64,000 nt of DNA from Synechococcus sp. M44_DOE_062 (GCA_015295985.1 DVDX01000073.1:1-64000); one strand, 5' to 3'; shown: positions 17,922 to 27,781, counted from the first letter of the stretch. Notes: a model not told the origin generated them from the sequence alone. Made by a program: numbers and translations.

Positions 17922-19853
17922 ATGAATCGTTCCAGGCAACTTTGCCCTTGGCTAGCTTCAGCTCTCACCTGCCGGATGGTGCTCTGCACCGCTTTTGCGT
18001 TTGCTGAAGCGTTGCGCAGCGATCTGCTGATGGGATCCCCGGCTTGGGCGCAATCCGTTCCTCAGCCCGGCACCCTTGACCTACGCACCGGTGGCGACAC
18101 CCCCGCCCAGCCCTCCCCCACCCCACCCCCCACTGCCGGCGAGCCAGAAGTGTTGGTAGCGGAGGTAGTGGTTGAGGGTACCGAAGATCCGGAGCTGGTC
18201 AACCGGGTCTACAGCGTCATCCGTACCCGCGCCGGCGAGGTTTCCACCCGCTCTCAGTTGCGGGAAGACATCAATGCCGTGTTTGCCACCGGCTTGTTTG
18301 CCGATGTGCGGGCGGTGCCTTCCGATACGCCTTTGGGAGTGCGGGTCACCTTTGAGGTCAAGCCCAACCCAATCCTGAAAGCCGTGCGCACGGAAGGGGC
18401 GAAGGTTTTGGATCCCGAAGTGCTGCGGGCCGCCTTTGCCGACCAGGAAGGGCGGGTGCTCAACTTCGGCGAGCTGCAACTGGCTGTGGCCGAGATCGAG
18501 CAGTGGTACGCCGACAATGGCTATGTGCTGGCCAAAGTGACGGATGTGCGCTCCTCCGAAGACGGCACCATCATCCTGGAAATTGCCGAGGGGGTGATTG
18601 AGGATATTCGCGTTCAGGGCAACACCAAAACCCGTGACTTCATCATCACCCGCGAGTTGAAGTCCAAGCCAGGGGATGTGTTTAACCGCAACCAAATCCA
18701 GGAAGACCTGCAGGCGGTTTTCAACCTCAACCTGTTTCAGGATGTGAATGTGGGGCTCAACCCCGGCCAGGATCCCAACAAGGTGGTGGTGGTGGTGAAC
18801 GTGGAAGAACGTCGCACCGGTACCTTGGGCGGCACCATCGGTGTTAGCTCCGCCACAGGGGTCTTCGCCGGCCTCAACGTCTCCGAGCAAAACTTGGGCG
18901 GCAACAACCAGAGTGCCAGCTTCAACGTGCAGGTGGGTACCAACGAAACCCTCTTCGACTTGAACTTCACCGACCCGCGGATTGCCACGCTGGACATTCC
19001 CACCTCCTACAACGTCAATATCTCTAACCAGCAGAGCTCTAGCTTTGTCTTTAACGAGGGATTCACCTTGCCCAACGGGGATCCCGTGCGCATCAACCGT
19101 CTTGGTGGCGGGGTGACTTTCTCTCGCCCGATTGGGGGCAACTGGCGGGCCAGCTTGGGCACCCGCATCCAATTTGTAGAAGCTCGCGATAGCAACGGGG
19201 AGCAGCAGCGCTTCGATGTGCTGGGCAACCCGATTACCTTCAGCGAGAGTGGCCAAGACAGCTACACCACCCTGCGCCTCGGCCTCATCAACGACACCCG
19301 TGACAACCCCAACAGCCCTAGCCAGGGCTCGGTCTTTCGCATCTCGACCGAACAGTCGGTACGTCTGTTTCAAAATGGCTTGAATGCCAACCGCCTCGAG
19401 GCCGGCTACAGCCAGTTCATTCCCGTCAACCTGTTTGAAACCCGCAGCGAGCGACCGCAGGTATTGGCCTTTGATGTGCGGGCGGGCACAACCATCGGCG
19501 ACTTGGCTCCCTACGATGCTTTTGCCATTGGTGGCGGCAGCTCGGTGCGGGGCTTTTTCGAGGGGGGTATCGGTTCCGGTCGCAGCTTTGCCACCGCAAC
19601 CGCCGAATTGCGCTTTCCCATTTTCGACCCGGTGGGGGCAGTGGTCTTTGCCGACTACGGCACCGATTTGGGCAGTGGAGCTGCGGTGGCCGGCAATCCT
19701 GCTCTGGTGCGCAACAAGCCGGGCAGTGGTTTGGGGCTGGGGGTCGGCATTCGCATCCAATCTCCCTTGGGGCCGTTGCGCATCGACTACGCGGTTGGGC
19801 AAGGTGGAGCCGGCCAAGGTCAACTGCATTTCGGCATTGGCGAGAAGTTCTAA
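17922..19853 (+). CDS. Omp85/BamA-family outer-membrane assembly protein (Toc75/IAP75-like)
   Basis: Central outer-membrane beta-barrel insertase, homologous to BamA and to chloroplast Toc75/OEP80. The 643-residue product starts with a signal region ending near PAWAQS and has a Pro/Thr-rich linker. Three POTRA-like repeats follow (starting near VLVAEVVVEGTEDPELV, PILKAVRTEGAKVLDPEV and IEDIRVQGNTKTRDFIITRE), the number typical of cyanobacterial Omp85. The C-terminal half is the barrel, with AIGGGSSVRGFFEGG (the conserved lid-lock VRGF motif) and a final LHFGIGEKF ending in aromatic Phe. The ATG at 17922 is favoured over the frame opening at 17838. A small lipoprotein gene follows 65 bp downstream. 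Confidence 0.95.
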   Translation: MNRSRQLCPWLASALTCRMVLCTAFAFAEALRSDLLMGSPAWAQSVPQPGTLDLRTGGDTPAQPSPTPPPTAGEPEVLVAEVVVEGTEDPELVNRVYSVIRTRAGEVSTRSQLREDINAVFATGLFADVRAVPSDTPLGVRVTFEVKPNPILKAVRTEGAKVLDPEVLRAAFADQEGRVLNFGELQLAVAEIEQWYADNGYVLAKVTDVRSSEDGTIILEIAEGVIEDIRVQGNTKTRDFIITRELKSKPGDVFNRNQIQEDLQAVFNLNLFQDVNVGLNPGQDPNKVVVVVNVEERRTGTLGGTIGVSSATGVFAGLNVSEQNLGGNNQSASFNVQVGTNETLFDLNFTDPRIATLDIPTSYNVNISNQQSSSFVFNEGFTLPNGDPVRINRLGGGVTFSRPIGGNWRASLGTRIQFVEARDSNGEQQRFDVLGNPITFSESGQDSYTTLRLGLINDTRDNPNSPSQGSVFRISTEQSVRLFQNGLNANRLEAGYSQFIPVNLFETRSERPQVLAFDVRAGTTIGDLAPYDAFAIGGGSSVRGFFEGGIGSGRSFATATAELRFPIFDPVGAVVFADYGTDLGSGAAVAGNPALVRNKPGSGLGLGVGIRIQSPLGPLRIDYAVGQGGAGQGQLHFGIGEKF

Positions 19854-19918
19854 CTTAGCCGTGGATTTCCCTGCTGGCTTGCTATCTTGGGAGCAGGTGC
19901 TCGTAATGGAAGCAACCC

Positions 19919-20275
19919 ATGAAACAGCGACTCCGCAAGGGATCCCTGGTGTTCTTGCTGTGTCTGAGCCTGGCCCTAGCCGGGTGTGGGCCACTGGCGC
20001 GTCTGGGCATCGGCACAACCCCCATCGCCACGATCCAGCAAAATCCCTCCCGCTACACCGATGTGTATGTCCGTGGTCGCGTGGTGAACCAGATAGGGGT
20101 GTTCGGCCAGGGTGTGTATGAGCTCCAAGACAACAGCGGCTCCCTTTGGGTCATCACCGACAAGGGACTGCCGGCCATGAACAGCACGGTAACCGTGCGC
20201 GGCAAAGCTCAAGAGGGAATTGTGGTGGGGGGACGCAGCTTTGGGGTCTCGTTGGTGGAAGCAGAGCGCTTCTAG
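19919..20275 (+). CDS. Small OB-fold-like lipoprotein
   Basis: 118-residue predicted lipoprotein: basic start, hydrophobic stretch and lipobox LAGC around residue 23. The mature domain (YTDVYVRGRVVNQIG...YELQDNSGSLWVITDKG...TVTVRGKAQEG) has the strand pattern of a small OB-fold domain of the YgiW/BOF or tRNA_anti type. It follows the Omp85 gene by 65 bp on the same strand with GGA at a suitable spacing before the ATG, so an envelope role is plausible. Its stop overlaps the stop region of the convergent mrp gene by four bases. Exact role unknown. Confidence 0.75.
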   Translation: MKQRLRKGSLVFLLCLSLALAGCGPLARLGIGTTPIATIQQNPSRYTDVYVRGRVVNQIGVFGQGVYELQDNSGSLWVITDKGLPAMNSTVTVRGKAQEGIVVGGRSFGVSLVEAERF

Positions 20276-21354
20276 CCTGCCCCCAAAGCCAACATGGAAA
20301 CGCGGCCCGCCAAGGTTTTGGCAATCTGCCTCAAAGCCTGGGCCGAAGCCGACTCAGGTTGGCTGATGACAATAGGCTTGCCCACATCTCCCCCTTGGCG
20401 CAGAGCAATTTCCAATGGGATCCGCCCCAGCAAAGGGATCCCTAACTCGCGGGCCGTGGTCTCTCCCCCTTCTGAGCCGAAAATATCGTACTGGCGATCC
20501 GGCAGGTCGGGCGGGATGAAGTAGCTCATGTTTTCCACAATGCCCAGGATGGGCACCCCCAACTGCCGAAACATGTTCAAGCCCTTGCGACTGTCCAGCA
20601 GGGCCACCGATTGGGGCGTGGTGACGATCACAGCTCCTGCCAGCGGTACCGCCTGAACCAGGGTCAATTGAGCATCGCCGGTGCCGGGAGGCATATCCAC
20701 AATTAAGTAGTCCAACTCTCCCCACTGCACCTGATAGAGGAATTGCCGGATCACGCCGTTCAACATCGGCCCCCGCCAGATTATCGGCTGATCCCGTCCC
20801 ACCAAAAGGCCCATCGACACCATCTTGACGCCGTAACTTTCCAGGGGGAAGATATCCTCGCCGCCGTCCTCCCGTTTTTGCACAACCAGAGACCGATCCT
20901 GCAGGCCCAACATCAGCGGCACATTGGGGCCGTAAATATCAGCATCCAGCAGCCCCACCCGGGCCCCGCTTTGGGCCAGCGCCACCGCCACATTCACCGA
21001 CACCGAGGTTTTGCCCACGCCCCCCTTGCCGCTGGAAATGGCGATGATGTTGCGCACACCGGGGATGGACTGGCGATCCGGCAGGGAAGGGGAACGGGGG
21101 GTTTCCGCCGTTACCGTGACCTCAATGGCTTCAATAGGGGCCAACTGGCGGATGGCAGCTTTGCATTCCTCCACAATGAATTCCCGCAAAGGGCAGGCTG
21201 GCGTGGTCAGCACCAGGGTAAAAGCCACTCGCCCAGGCTCGACGCGAATATCTCGGATCATGTTCAGGTCCACCAGGCTGCGGCGCAGCTCCGGATCTTG
21301 AACAGGGCGCAACGCCTCAAGGACGGCAGCAGCATCAAGGGTGGAGGTTGTCAT
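20272..21354 (-). CDS. mrp: Mrp/NBP35-family Fe-S cluster carrier ATPase
   Basis: P-loop ATPase that binds and delivers Fe-S clusters (ApbC/Mrp family). The 360 residues comprise an N-terminal MIP18/DUF59 domain (about 1-85, with PVQDPELRRSLVDLNMI) and the C-terminal MinD-like domain. The deviant Walker A is SSGKGGVGKTSVSVNVA, and VDMPPGTGDAQLT serves as the switch region. The ATG at 21354 is preferred over one three codons upstream. A 20-bp tandem repeat lies between it and the divergent GNAT gene. In a photosynthetic cell this protein probably supports photosystem I and other Fe-S proteins; that is inference. Confidence 0.93.
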   Translation of the reverse strand: MTTSTLDAAAVLEALRPVQDPELRRSLVDLNMIRDIRVEPGRVAFTLVLTTPACPLREFIVEECKAAIRQLAPIEAIEVTVTAETPRSPSLPDRQSIPGVRNIIAISSGKGGVGKTSVSVNVAVALAQSGARVGLLDADIYGPNVPLMLGLQDRSLVVQKREDGGEDIFPLESYGVKMVSMGLLVGRDQPIIWRGPMLNGVIRQFLYQVQWGELDYLIVDMPPGTGDAQLTLVQAVPLAGAVIVTTPQSVALLDSRKGLNMFRQLGVPILGIVENMSYFIPPDLPDRQYDIFGSEGGETTARELGIPLLGRIPLEIALRQGGDVGKPIVISQPESASAQALRQIAKTLAGRVSMLALGAG

Positions 21355-21377
21355 GGGATCCAAAGGCCCAGTGGGTC

Positions 21378-21417
21378 AGTCCATATTTCACTCTAATAGT
21401 CCATATTTCACTCTAAT
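21378..21417 (+). repeat. Perfect 20-bp tandem direct repeat
   Basis: AGTCCATATTTCACTCTAAT occurs twice in immediate succession (21378-21397 and 21398-21417). The unit is AT-rich compared with its surroundings and lies between the divergent mrp and GNAT genes, where the promoters must be. It could be a regulator-binding repeat or a recent slippage duplication. Confidence 0.95.
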
Positions 21418-21536
21418 CGGTTTTTCTGCTGGGTTCTCGCCGACTGAGCAGGACGGTTGCAGAACTGGCTGCCACGCTAGCTCTGCTGGAATAAACCGGC
21501 TTAAACTTGAGCTTGCTTGAACTTGTCGGGCAAGTT

Positions 21537-22031
21537 ATGGAAATTCGCCCTGCCACCGCCTTGGATGTGCCTGTTTTGTTTGATCTCATTTGCGCTTTGG
21601 CTGAATATGAGAAGCTGAGCCACTTGGTAACGGGATCCGCCGATCTGTTGCACCACTACTTGTTCGGCCCAGAAGCCTTGGCCTCGGCGTTGTTGGCAGA
21701 GGTGGAGGGGCAAGCGGTGGGGTTTGCCCTTTACTTCCGCAATTTTTCTACGTTCCTGACCCGACCGGGGATTTACCTTGAGGATCTGTTTGTGCTGCCG
21801 GAGTTTCGAGGCAGAGGCATTGGCAAAGCACTCTTGGCGCGGGTGGCTCAGGAGGCGGTGGCCAAAGGATACGGGCGGCTGGAGTGGATGGTTTTGGATT
21901 GGAACCAGCCGGCGATCGAGTTCTATCGACGCATGGGTGCCAAGCAACACCCCGAATGGATCCTCAACCGTGTGGTGGGTGCCGATTTGGAAGCTTTGGC
22001 TCGGCTGGCTGAGGATCCCTGTCGAGCTTGA
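21537..22031 (+). CDS. GNAT-family N-acetyltransferase (diamine acetyltransferase-like)
   Basis: 164-residue acetyltransferase using acetyl-CoA. It starts MEIRPATALDVPVLFDLI, typical of spermidine/diamine N-acetyltransferase-like GNATs, and shows YLEDLFVLPEFRGRGIGKAL with the acetyl-CoA-binding RGRGIG loop. WMVLDWNQPAIEFYRRMGA forms the C-terminal motif. ATG at 21537 fits the family N-terminus better than the frame opening at 21507. The substrate is likely a small polyamine or amino acid, but this is not shown by the sequence. Confidence 0.87.
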   Translation: MEIRPATALDVPVLFDLICALAEYEKLSHLVTGSADLLHHYLFGPEALASALLAEVEGQAVGFALYFRNFSTFLTRPGIYLEDLFVLPEFRGRGIGKALLARVAQEAVAKGYGRLEWMVLDWNQPAIEFYRRMGAKQHPEWILNRVVGADLEALARLAEDPCRA

Positions 22032-22203
22032 GTGTGCCTTCTGTGGGGTAGTCGGCGCGGAAATTTTCTCAGAGCGGGAGAGGGAAGTGAAAACCCGCCG
22101 GCTGTCTCACCGCAATTGGGAATGGCCGACGACCAGCCGGAAATCTGGGGGCCGAGACCTCTTGTATACTTTTCTTGCGGCTGAGCTGAGCTCGAGGCCA
22201 AGC

Positions 22204-23595
22204 ATGATCCCACCGCAAACCGCTATTCCCCAGGGAGCTGAGATCCTCTGCATTGGCACGGAATTGCTCTTGGGAGAGATCACCAATACCAACGCCCAGT
22301 ACTTGGCAGCCGAGCTGGCGCAACTGGGGATCCCGCACTATTACCAAACGGTGGTGGGGGACAACGAGACCCGCATTCACCACGCGCTGGAGGTGGCCTG
22401 TGGTCGTTCTAGCTTGATAGTGATCACCGGGGGCTTGGGGCCGACACCGGACGATCTTACCCATGAGGCGCTGGCTTCCTTTTTTGGGGCGGAGATGGTG
22501 GAGCACCCCCAAGTGTGGGAAGAGATCCTGCAAAAGTATGGGCAGCGGGGCATTGTGCCTTCGCCGAGCAACCGCAAGCAGGCTTTTCTGCCCCGAGGAG
22601 CGACGGTGTTGCCCAACCCACTCGGCAGCGCCTGTGGCCTCATTTGGCAGCCCAGGCCCCACCTGACGATCCTCACTTTTCCCGGGGTGCCGCGAGAGAT
22701 GCAACACATGTGGCGGGAGACCGCCGTGCCCTATCTGCGCTCCATCGGCTGGGGAAAGGAGGTGTTCTACAGCCGGGTATTGCGCTATTGGGGCATTCCC
22801 GAATCGACATTGGCGGAACGGCTGGGATCCCTGTTAGCGGGGGAAAACCCTACGGTGGCCCCCTACGCCAGCCAAGGGGAAGTGCGCCTGCGGGTCACCG
22901 GACGCGCTCCTACCCGTGAAGAGGCTCAAGCCCTAATCGCCCCGGTGGTGGAGCAGATTTTACAGATTTCTGGAGAAGACTACTTCGGCAGCGATGAGGC
23001 GACCTTGGCCGGTGTGGTGGGGGAGCTGCTGCTGCAGCGGGGGCAAACCCTGGCGGTGGCGGAGTCCTGCACCGGCGGGCTGCTGGGGCAGTTGTTGACC
23101 GGGATCCCGGGCAGCTCCCGCTACTTTGTGGGGGGGATCGTGGCCTACGACAACCGCATCAAGGAACAGCTTTTGGGGGTGAAGCCGGAAACCCTCCAGC
23201 AGCAGGGGGCTGTCAGCGAGCCGGTGGCCGCCCAAATGGCTCTTGGGGCCAAGCAAGTCCTTGGCTCTGACTGGGCTTTAAGCATCACCGGCATTGCCGG
23301 GCCAGACGGAGGGACACCCACCAAGCCAGTTGGCCTTGTGTATCTGGGTTTGGCGGATCCGGAGGGGAAAACGGAGGTTCACGAGTACCGGTTTGGCAGC
23401 CTGCGCGGCAGAGAGGGAGTGCGTTGGTGGAGCGCCCAAACAGCTCTGGATCGCTTGCGGCGGCGCTTGCTCCACCACCCCCTTCAGGGGGGATCCGGTC
23501 CTTTTGGGGTCGGATCCCTGAGTAAGCTGGGGGAGCAGGCAGATCCCACCGATCTCCAGAAGCAGATCCCTAGCAGGCAAGGAGCAAGCCGATGA
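22204..23595 (+). CDS. cinA: CinA-like protein (nicotinamide-nucleotide amidase / ADP-ribose pyrophosphatase)
   Basis: Two-domain CinA protein of 463 residues. The N-terminal MoCF-like COG1058 domain (GTELLLGEITNTNAQYLA, ITGGLGPTPDDLT) is known in the family to act on ADP-ribose. The C-terminal CinA/PncC domain (AESCTGGLLGQLLTGIPGSS, ITGIAGPDGGT) deamidates NMN. Together these recycle pyridine nucleotides. The ATG at 22204 matches the family start; the open frame to 21778 overlaps the GNAT gene and is rejected. The C-terminus has an unusual tail of roughly 40 residues carrying two GGATCC sites. Its stop overlaps the ATG of the next gene (ATGA), suggesting coupling. Confidence 0.92.
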   Translation: MIPPQTAIPQGAEILCIGTELLLGEITNTNAQYLAAELAQLGIPHYYQTVVGDNETRIHHALEVACGRSSLIVITGGLGPTPDDLTHEALASFFGAEMVEHPQVWEEILQKYGQRGIVPSPSNRKQAFLPRGATVLPNPLGSACGLIWQPRPHLTILTFPGVPREMQHMWRETAVPYLRSIGWGKEVFYSRVLRYWGIPESTLAERLGSLLAGENPTVAPYASQGEVRLRVTGRAPTREEAQALIAPVVEQILQISGEDYFGSDEATLAGVVGELLLQRGQTLAVAESCTGGLLGQLLTGIPGSSRYFVGGIVAYDNRIKEQLLGVKPETLQQQGAVSEPVAAQMALGAKQVLGSDWALSITGIAGPDGGTPTKPVGLVYLGLADPEGKTEVHEYRFGSLRGREGVRWWSAQTALDRLRRRLLHHPLQGGSGPFGVGSLSKLGEQADPTDLQKQIPSRQGASR

Positions 23596-25757
23596 TCCCC
23601 GATGCCGTCCAGGCAGGCAAGGAAGCCCTGCGGCAGGGCCGCCTGCAAGAGGCCATCCAACTTTTCGAAGGCTACTTGGCCCGATCCCATCAGCAGAGCC
23701 CAGCATTGGGGATCCCGGCAGACTCGTCCGACAGCGAAACCCTGGAAGCCCAGATGAACCTGGTGCGGGCCTACCACCAGTCGGGCCTGATGCAAAAAGC
23801 GCGGGCCCTCTGCCTAGAACTGCTGCACCACCCCAACCCCCAGGCGCAAGGCTGGGCCAAGAAAATCCTGCTTCGCCTGCCCCCCGCAGCAGAGTCTCCG
23901 GCGGCTCCGTCCGCCAAATCTGTCGAACCGCGTTCTGCTCCCCCAGATCCGGCTCCTGGGGCGGGATCCCTGTCCACCCGTCAGCGGGCCGCCCAACTGG
24001 GTATGAAGATCCCCTTGCCGGAGCGGGCCGGTTCTCTGCGCTGGGCCAAATGGGGATCCCTAGTGGTGGCGATCGCTCTGCTCTGGTGGCTGTGCTTTGT
24101 GCTGGTGGGCGGGCAGTTGGACTTTGGCCGTTTGAATGTTCCCCGGCAGCTTTGGTTTTTGCAGGGGCTGCTGCCCTGGCTACGCAATGGCTTGCGGTGG
24201 TTGGTGGCCGGCAGCTTGGCAATCAATGTCGGGGTGGGCCTCTTGTTTTTTGCCCCCTGGCTGATGGATCAGCTCCACCAACGGTTGCACAAGGTGCGTT
24301 GGGCCAGCCTTAGCGAAATTGAACGCCACAGCCCCGAAACGGCCCGCCTGCTGCAGCGCATCTGTGCCCAGAACCAACTGAAGCAGCCCCGACTGGGGGT
24401 GATCCCAGATGCCGGGCCGCTAGCTTTTGTTTACGGCACTTTCTCTGATGGCTGCCGCATTGTGGTCACCAAAGCCCTGTTGGAGCAGCTTGCTGAGGAT
24501 GAAATTGCCGCAGTCTACGCCCAGGCCCTGGGGCGAATTGTCAATGGAGATATCCTGGTCATGACCCTGCTGGGATCCCCCATTCAACTGGTTTACCTGG
24601 CCTTGGAGCAGGTGAGCAAGCTGGGGGAGGGGCGCGGCCAAAGCCGGCGGCGGGATCTGATTGGACATGTGGCACCTCTGCTTTACCTAATCTACACGGT
24701 GCTTTCCTATCCCCTGTTTTTCCTCTCGCGCCTGGGCACCTACCATGCTGACCATTTTGCCGTAGAGGCAACCGGCAACCCAAACGGGCTGATCGCTGCT
24801 CTGCTCAAATCGGCTGCCGGCTTGCAAGAGGCCCACAAAAATGACCGCCGACCTTCCTCGCTGTTGCACTGCACCCGCCTGTTCAGCCTTTTGGACTTCA
24901 AAACCACCGCAGCCACAAGCGCCGCCAGCCGCCTCAGGGATCCCTCCCAAGCCGGCCAAGTCTTTCTCTGGGATCAGTTCAACCCCTGGGCCCGCTGGAT
25001 GCAGGTCAATTCCAGCCATCCGTTGCCGGGGCACCGCTTCAAGGTCTTGGCGGGATATGGGGAGCGGCTGCGCCTCGTGCCGGAGTTGAATCTGGGATCC
25101 GGATCCAAGTTGGATGTGGCCCGTCTGCAAAGCCGGTTTTGGCTGGATCTGGCCATCTATGCTGCCGAAGTGGTCGGGATCCTCATTGGCTGGCTGGTGG
25201 GGCTGATCCTCTACCTGGTGTTGCAAGATCGCCTCGATCCCAAGGTGATTTGGGCAGCCGCAGTGGTGGGCTATGGGATGGGCCTGTGGGCCAAAGCGGG
25301 GTTGATGTACGGGGGATCCCTGCCGGCCCAGCCGACGGATGTGCTCAATTTGCTGGCGGATCCCGACGCGGATCCCTGCCGCGGACGATGGGTGGAGCTG
25401 GAGGGGGAATTGGTGGGACTGGGCCGCTCCGGCTATCAACTGGGGGCAGAGCTGAAGCTGCAAGATGCCACAGGGCTGATCCCGGTGCGCTTCACCTCCC
25501 CTCTGGGCCCGGTGGGCAATGTCTTTTCCGGCCTGAAGCAGATCCGCGCCCTGGTGGGCCGGCGGGTCAAAGTGGTGGGCTGGTTCCGCCGTGGCAATAC
25601 CGCTTGGGTGGATCTGGCCTACGTCCAGGTGAGATCCGACCGGCTACACAGCCGACCGCGCCTTTGGTTGGTTTTGTTTGGCTTGGGAGTTGTCCTGCTG
25701 GGGATCTGGGGGGCATTCCATTTCCCCAACTTGGCCTCTTACCTGCGGCGGTGGTAA
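23592..25757 (+). CDS. M48-like membrane protein with lost zinc ligands and an OB-like C-terminal domain
   Basis: 721-residue multidomain membrane protein. Order seen: N-terminal TPR-like helices (about 1-95), a Pro/Ala linker, two TM segments (about 152-175 and 205-230), then a domain aligning with M48 peptidases (about 240-480). A hydrophobic hairpin (about 517-578), an OB-fold-like domain (about 590-685) and a final TM helix follow. In M48 enzymes the motif is HExxH within AVYAHELGHI; here it is AVYAQALGRIVNGDI, so both His and the Glu are gone. The third ligand Glu before (Y/F)xAD is Thr (GTYHADHF). The protein therefore looks like a pseudopeptidase, perhaps a scaffold or regulator. Translational coupling to cinA is indicated by the ATGA overlap. 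Confidence 0.85.
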   Translation: MIPDAVQAGKEALRQGRLQEAIQLFEGYLARSHQQSPALGIPADSSDSETLEAQMNLVRAYHQSGLMQKARALCLELLHHPNPQAQGWAKKILLRLPPAAESPAAPSAKSVEPRSAPPDPAPGAGSLSTRQRAAQLGMKIPLPERAGSLRWAKWGSLVVAIALLWWLCFVLVGGQLDFGRLNVPRQLWFLQGLLPWLRNGLRWLVAGSLAINVGVGLLFFAPWLMDQLHQRLHKVRWASLSEIERHSPETARLLQRICAQNQLKQPRLGVIPDAGPLAFVYGTFSDGCRIVVTKALLEQLAEDEIAAVYAQALGRIVNGDILVMTLLGSPIQLVYLALEQVSKLGEGRGQSRRRDLIGHVAPLLYLIYTVLSYPLFFLSRLGTYHADHFAVEATGNPNGLIAALLKSAAGLQEAHKNDRRPSSLLHCTRLFSLLDFKTTAATSAASRLRDPSQAGQVFLWDQFNPWARWMQVNSSHPLPGHRFKVLAGYGERLRLVPELNLGSGSKLDVARLQSRFWLDLAIYAAEVVGILIGWLVGLILYLVLQDRLDPKVIWAAAVVGYGMGLWAKAGLMYGGSLPAQPTDVLNLLADPDADPCRGRWVELEGELVGLGRSGYQLGAELKLQDATGLIPVRFTSPLGPVGNVFSGLKQIRALVGRRVKVVGWFRRGNTAWVDLAYVQVRSDRLHSRPRLWLVLFGLGVVLLGIWGAFHFPNLASYLRRW

Positions 25758-25788
25758 GCCGAGCTCTCTTCCAGCTCGGCTAGGCAAG

Positions 25789-27606
25789 CTAGCGGCGAGA
25801 GGGCGTCAACTGCGCCTTGCGCAAGCGCACCGACTGGGGGGTGATCTCCACCAGCTCATCCTCGCCGATGTATTCCAAAGCCCGCTCCAGGTTCATCTCC
25901 ACCGGCGCTTGCAAATGCACCAGCTCTTCCCCGCCTGCGGCCCGGTGGTTGGTCAGTTGCTTGGTTTTGCAGACGTTCAACTCCAAGTCCTGGGGACGGT
26001 TGTGCTCGCCCACGATCATCCCCTTGTAAACACGGGTACCTGGGGTAATGAAAAACACACCTCGATCCTCGGCGTTTTTCAGGGCGTAGGTGGTGGCCAC
26101 CCCTTCTTCAAAAGCGATCAGCACCCCGTTGCGGCGCATTTCCATCTCAGAGGTCAGGGGACGGTATTCCAAAAAGCTGTGGCTCATGATCCCCTCGCCA
26201 CGGGTGATGCGGATAAACTCGCCGCGAAAGCCAATCAACCCCCGCGCCGGGATGACGAACTCCAACTGGGCACGACCATCCGCTCCCACCATCATGTTCT
26301 GCATTTCTCCCCGCCGTTGCCCCAGCCGCTCGATGCAGGCCCCCACCGTTGCTTCCGGCACATCCAGCACCAAACACTCGTAGGGCTCATAGGGCTGGCC
26401 GTTGACCTCCCGGAAAATCACCTTCGGCTGCCCCACCTGAAACTCATAGCCTTCCCGCCGCATGGTTTCCAGCAAAATGCCCAGGTGCAGCTCGCCCCGC
26501 CCCGACACCAAAAAGCGATCCGGCGAGTCGGTTTCTTCCACCCGCAGCGCCACGTTGGTTTCCAGCTCCCGCATCAGGCGCTCCCGCAGTTGCCGCGAAG
26601 TTACAAACGTGCCCTCTTGCCCAGCAAAGGGGGAGTCGTTGACGCAGATCATCACCTGCAATGTGGGCTCGTCCACTTTGATGAGGGGCAAAGCCTGGGG
26701 ATTCTCAGGAGAGGTGAGGGTGTGGCCAATGCTGGCCTCGGCAAACCCCGCCACAGCGACAATGTGGCCGGCAGTGGCTTCTGTCAGCTCAATGCGCTGT
26801 AGGCCCTGAAAGCCGAACAGCTTGGTTACTTTGCCCTTGGCGATGGATCCATCCTCTTTCACCACCGCCAATGGATCCCCCAGGCGGATGGTGCCGTTGT
26901 GGATCTTGCCGATCACAATCCGGCCCAGGTATTCCGAATACTCCAGCGTGGTGACCTGCAGTTGCAGGGGCTTACCGGGATCCCCGATGGGGGGTGGGAC
27001 GTGCTTGAGGATAGCCTCGAAAAGAGGTCTCATATCCAGGGATCCGCTGTACTTCCCTTCCAGAAAGGCTTTGAGATCGGCTTCTTCCAGGGCAAAGCCA
27101 CGCAATCCGGAGGCAAATAGGTAGGGGAAGTCACACTGGTCTTCGTCTGCCCCCAGCTCCAAGAACAAATCCAGCACCTTGTCAATGGCTTTGTAGGGTT
27201 CGGCGCGAGGCCGATCGATCTTGTTGACCACTACAATGGGGCGCAGGCCCTTCTCCAAAGCTTTGCGCAGCACAAAGCGGGTTTGCGGCATCGGGCCTTC
27301 GTTGGCATCCACGATCAACAGGCAGCCCTCCACCATCCCCAGCACCCGCTCCACCTCGCCCCCAAAGTCGGCGTGGCCAGGGGTATCGACGATGTTGATC
27401 AAGGTTTCGCCGTAGCGGACGGCTGTGTTTTTGGCCAGGATGGTGATGCCCCGCTCCCGCTCTAGCGTGTTGCAGTCCATGACACAGGTGGGAATGTCTT
27501 CCCCTTCCCGAAAGATGCCCGCCTGGCGCAACAGGGCATCCACAAGGGTGGTTTTGCCGTGGTCAACATGGGCAATGATGGCGACGTTGCGGATGGGGAG
27601 TGACAT
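25789..27606 (-). CDS. typA: Translational GTPase TypA/BipA
   Basis: Ribosome-associated GTPase involved in stress and low-temperature ribosome assembly. The 605 residues show the G1 motif [10 protein letters not shown]2 region RERGITI, G3 [16 protein letters not shown] and G4 NKIDRPRA. They are followed by EF-G-like domains II, III and V and the TypA-specific C-terminal domain ([36 protein letters not shown]). Length and start are normal. Downstream on the minus strand is the M48-like gene in convergent orientation. psb30 and hemA lie upstream on the same strand. Confidence 0.97.
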   Translation of the reverse strand: MSLPIRNVAIIAHVDHGKTTLVDALLRQAGIFREGEDIPTCVMDCNTLERERGITILAKNTAVRYGETLINIVDTPGHADFGGEVERVLGMVEGCLLIVDANEGPMPQTRFVLRKALEKGLRPIVVVNKIDRPRAEPYKAIDKVLDLFLELGADEDQCDFPYLFASGLRGFALEEADLKAFLEGKYSGSLDMRPLFEAILKHVPPPIGDPGKPLQLQVTTLEYSEYLGRIVIGKIHNGTIRLGDPLAVVKEDGSIAKGKVTKLFGFQGLQRIELTEATAGHIVAVAGFAEASIGHTLTSPENPQALPLIKVDEPTLQVMICVNDSPFAGQEGTFVTSRQLRERLMRELETNVALRVEETDSPDRFLVSGRGELHLGILLETMRREGYEFQVGQPKVIFREVNGQPYEPYECLVLDVPEATVGACIERLGQRRGEMQNMMVGADGRAQLEFVIPARGLIGFRGEFIRITRGEGIMSHSFLEYRPLTSEMEMRRNGVLIAFEEGVATTYALKNAEDRGVFFITPGTRVYKGMIVGEHNRPQDLELNVCKTKQLTNHRAAGGEELVHLQAPVEMNLERALEYIGEDELVEITPQSVRLRKAQLTPSRR

Positions 27607-27781
27607 AGATCATCAGCCAGGAGAAAGTTGCCCTACAGGCAGGAGAGCCCTAGGGATCTCTTTCACAACTCTAGCGCAAAGAAGCGTTACATCGCTAAAC
27701 AGTTGAGCGCCCTTGGCTCTGGGCTTAGCCCCAGCACTCCCAAAGGGCTATCCCGGCTGTCTCGATATCCAAAGGGATCCC

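Noticed and set aside
18081-20018. 645-codon open frame antisense to the Omp85 gene
   Set aside because: It mirrors a long GC-rich gene on the other strand, has no recognisable domain and begins inside the neighbouring lipoprotein gene. The Omp85 frame has clear POTRA and barrel motifs.
21378-21417. Tandem repeat considered as a CRISPR array
   Set aside because: The units are directly adjacent with no spacers, there are only two, and no cas genes are near.
23278-24222. Minus-strand open frame of 314 codons over cinA and the M48-like gene
   Set aside because: Pro/Ser/Arg-rich with no domain; both plus-strand genes overlapping it have clear family motifs.
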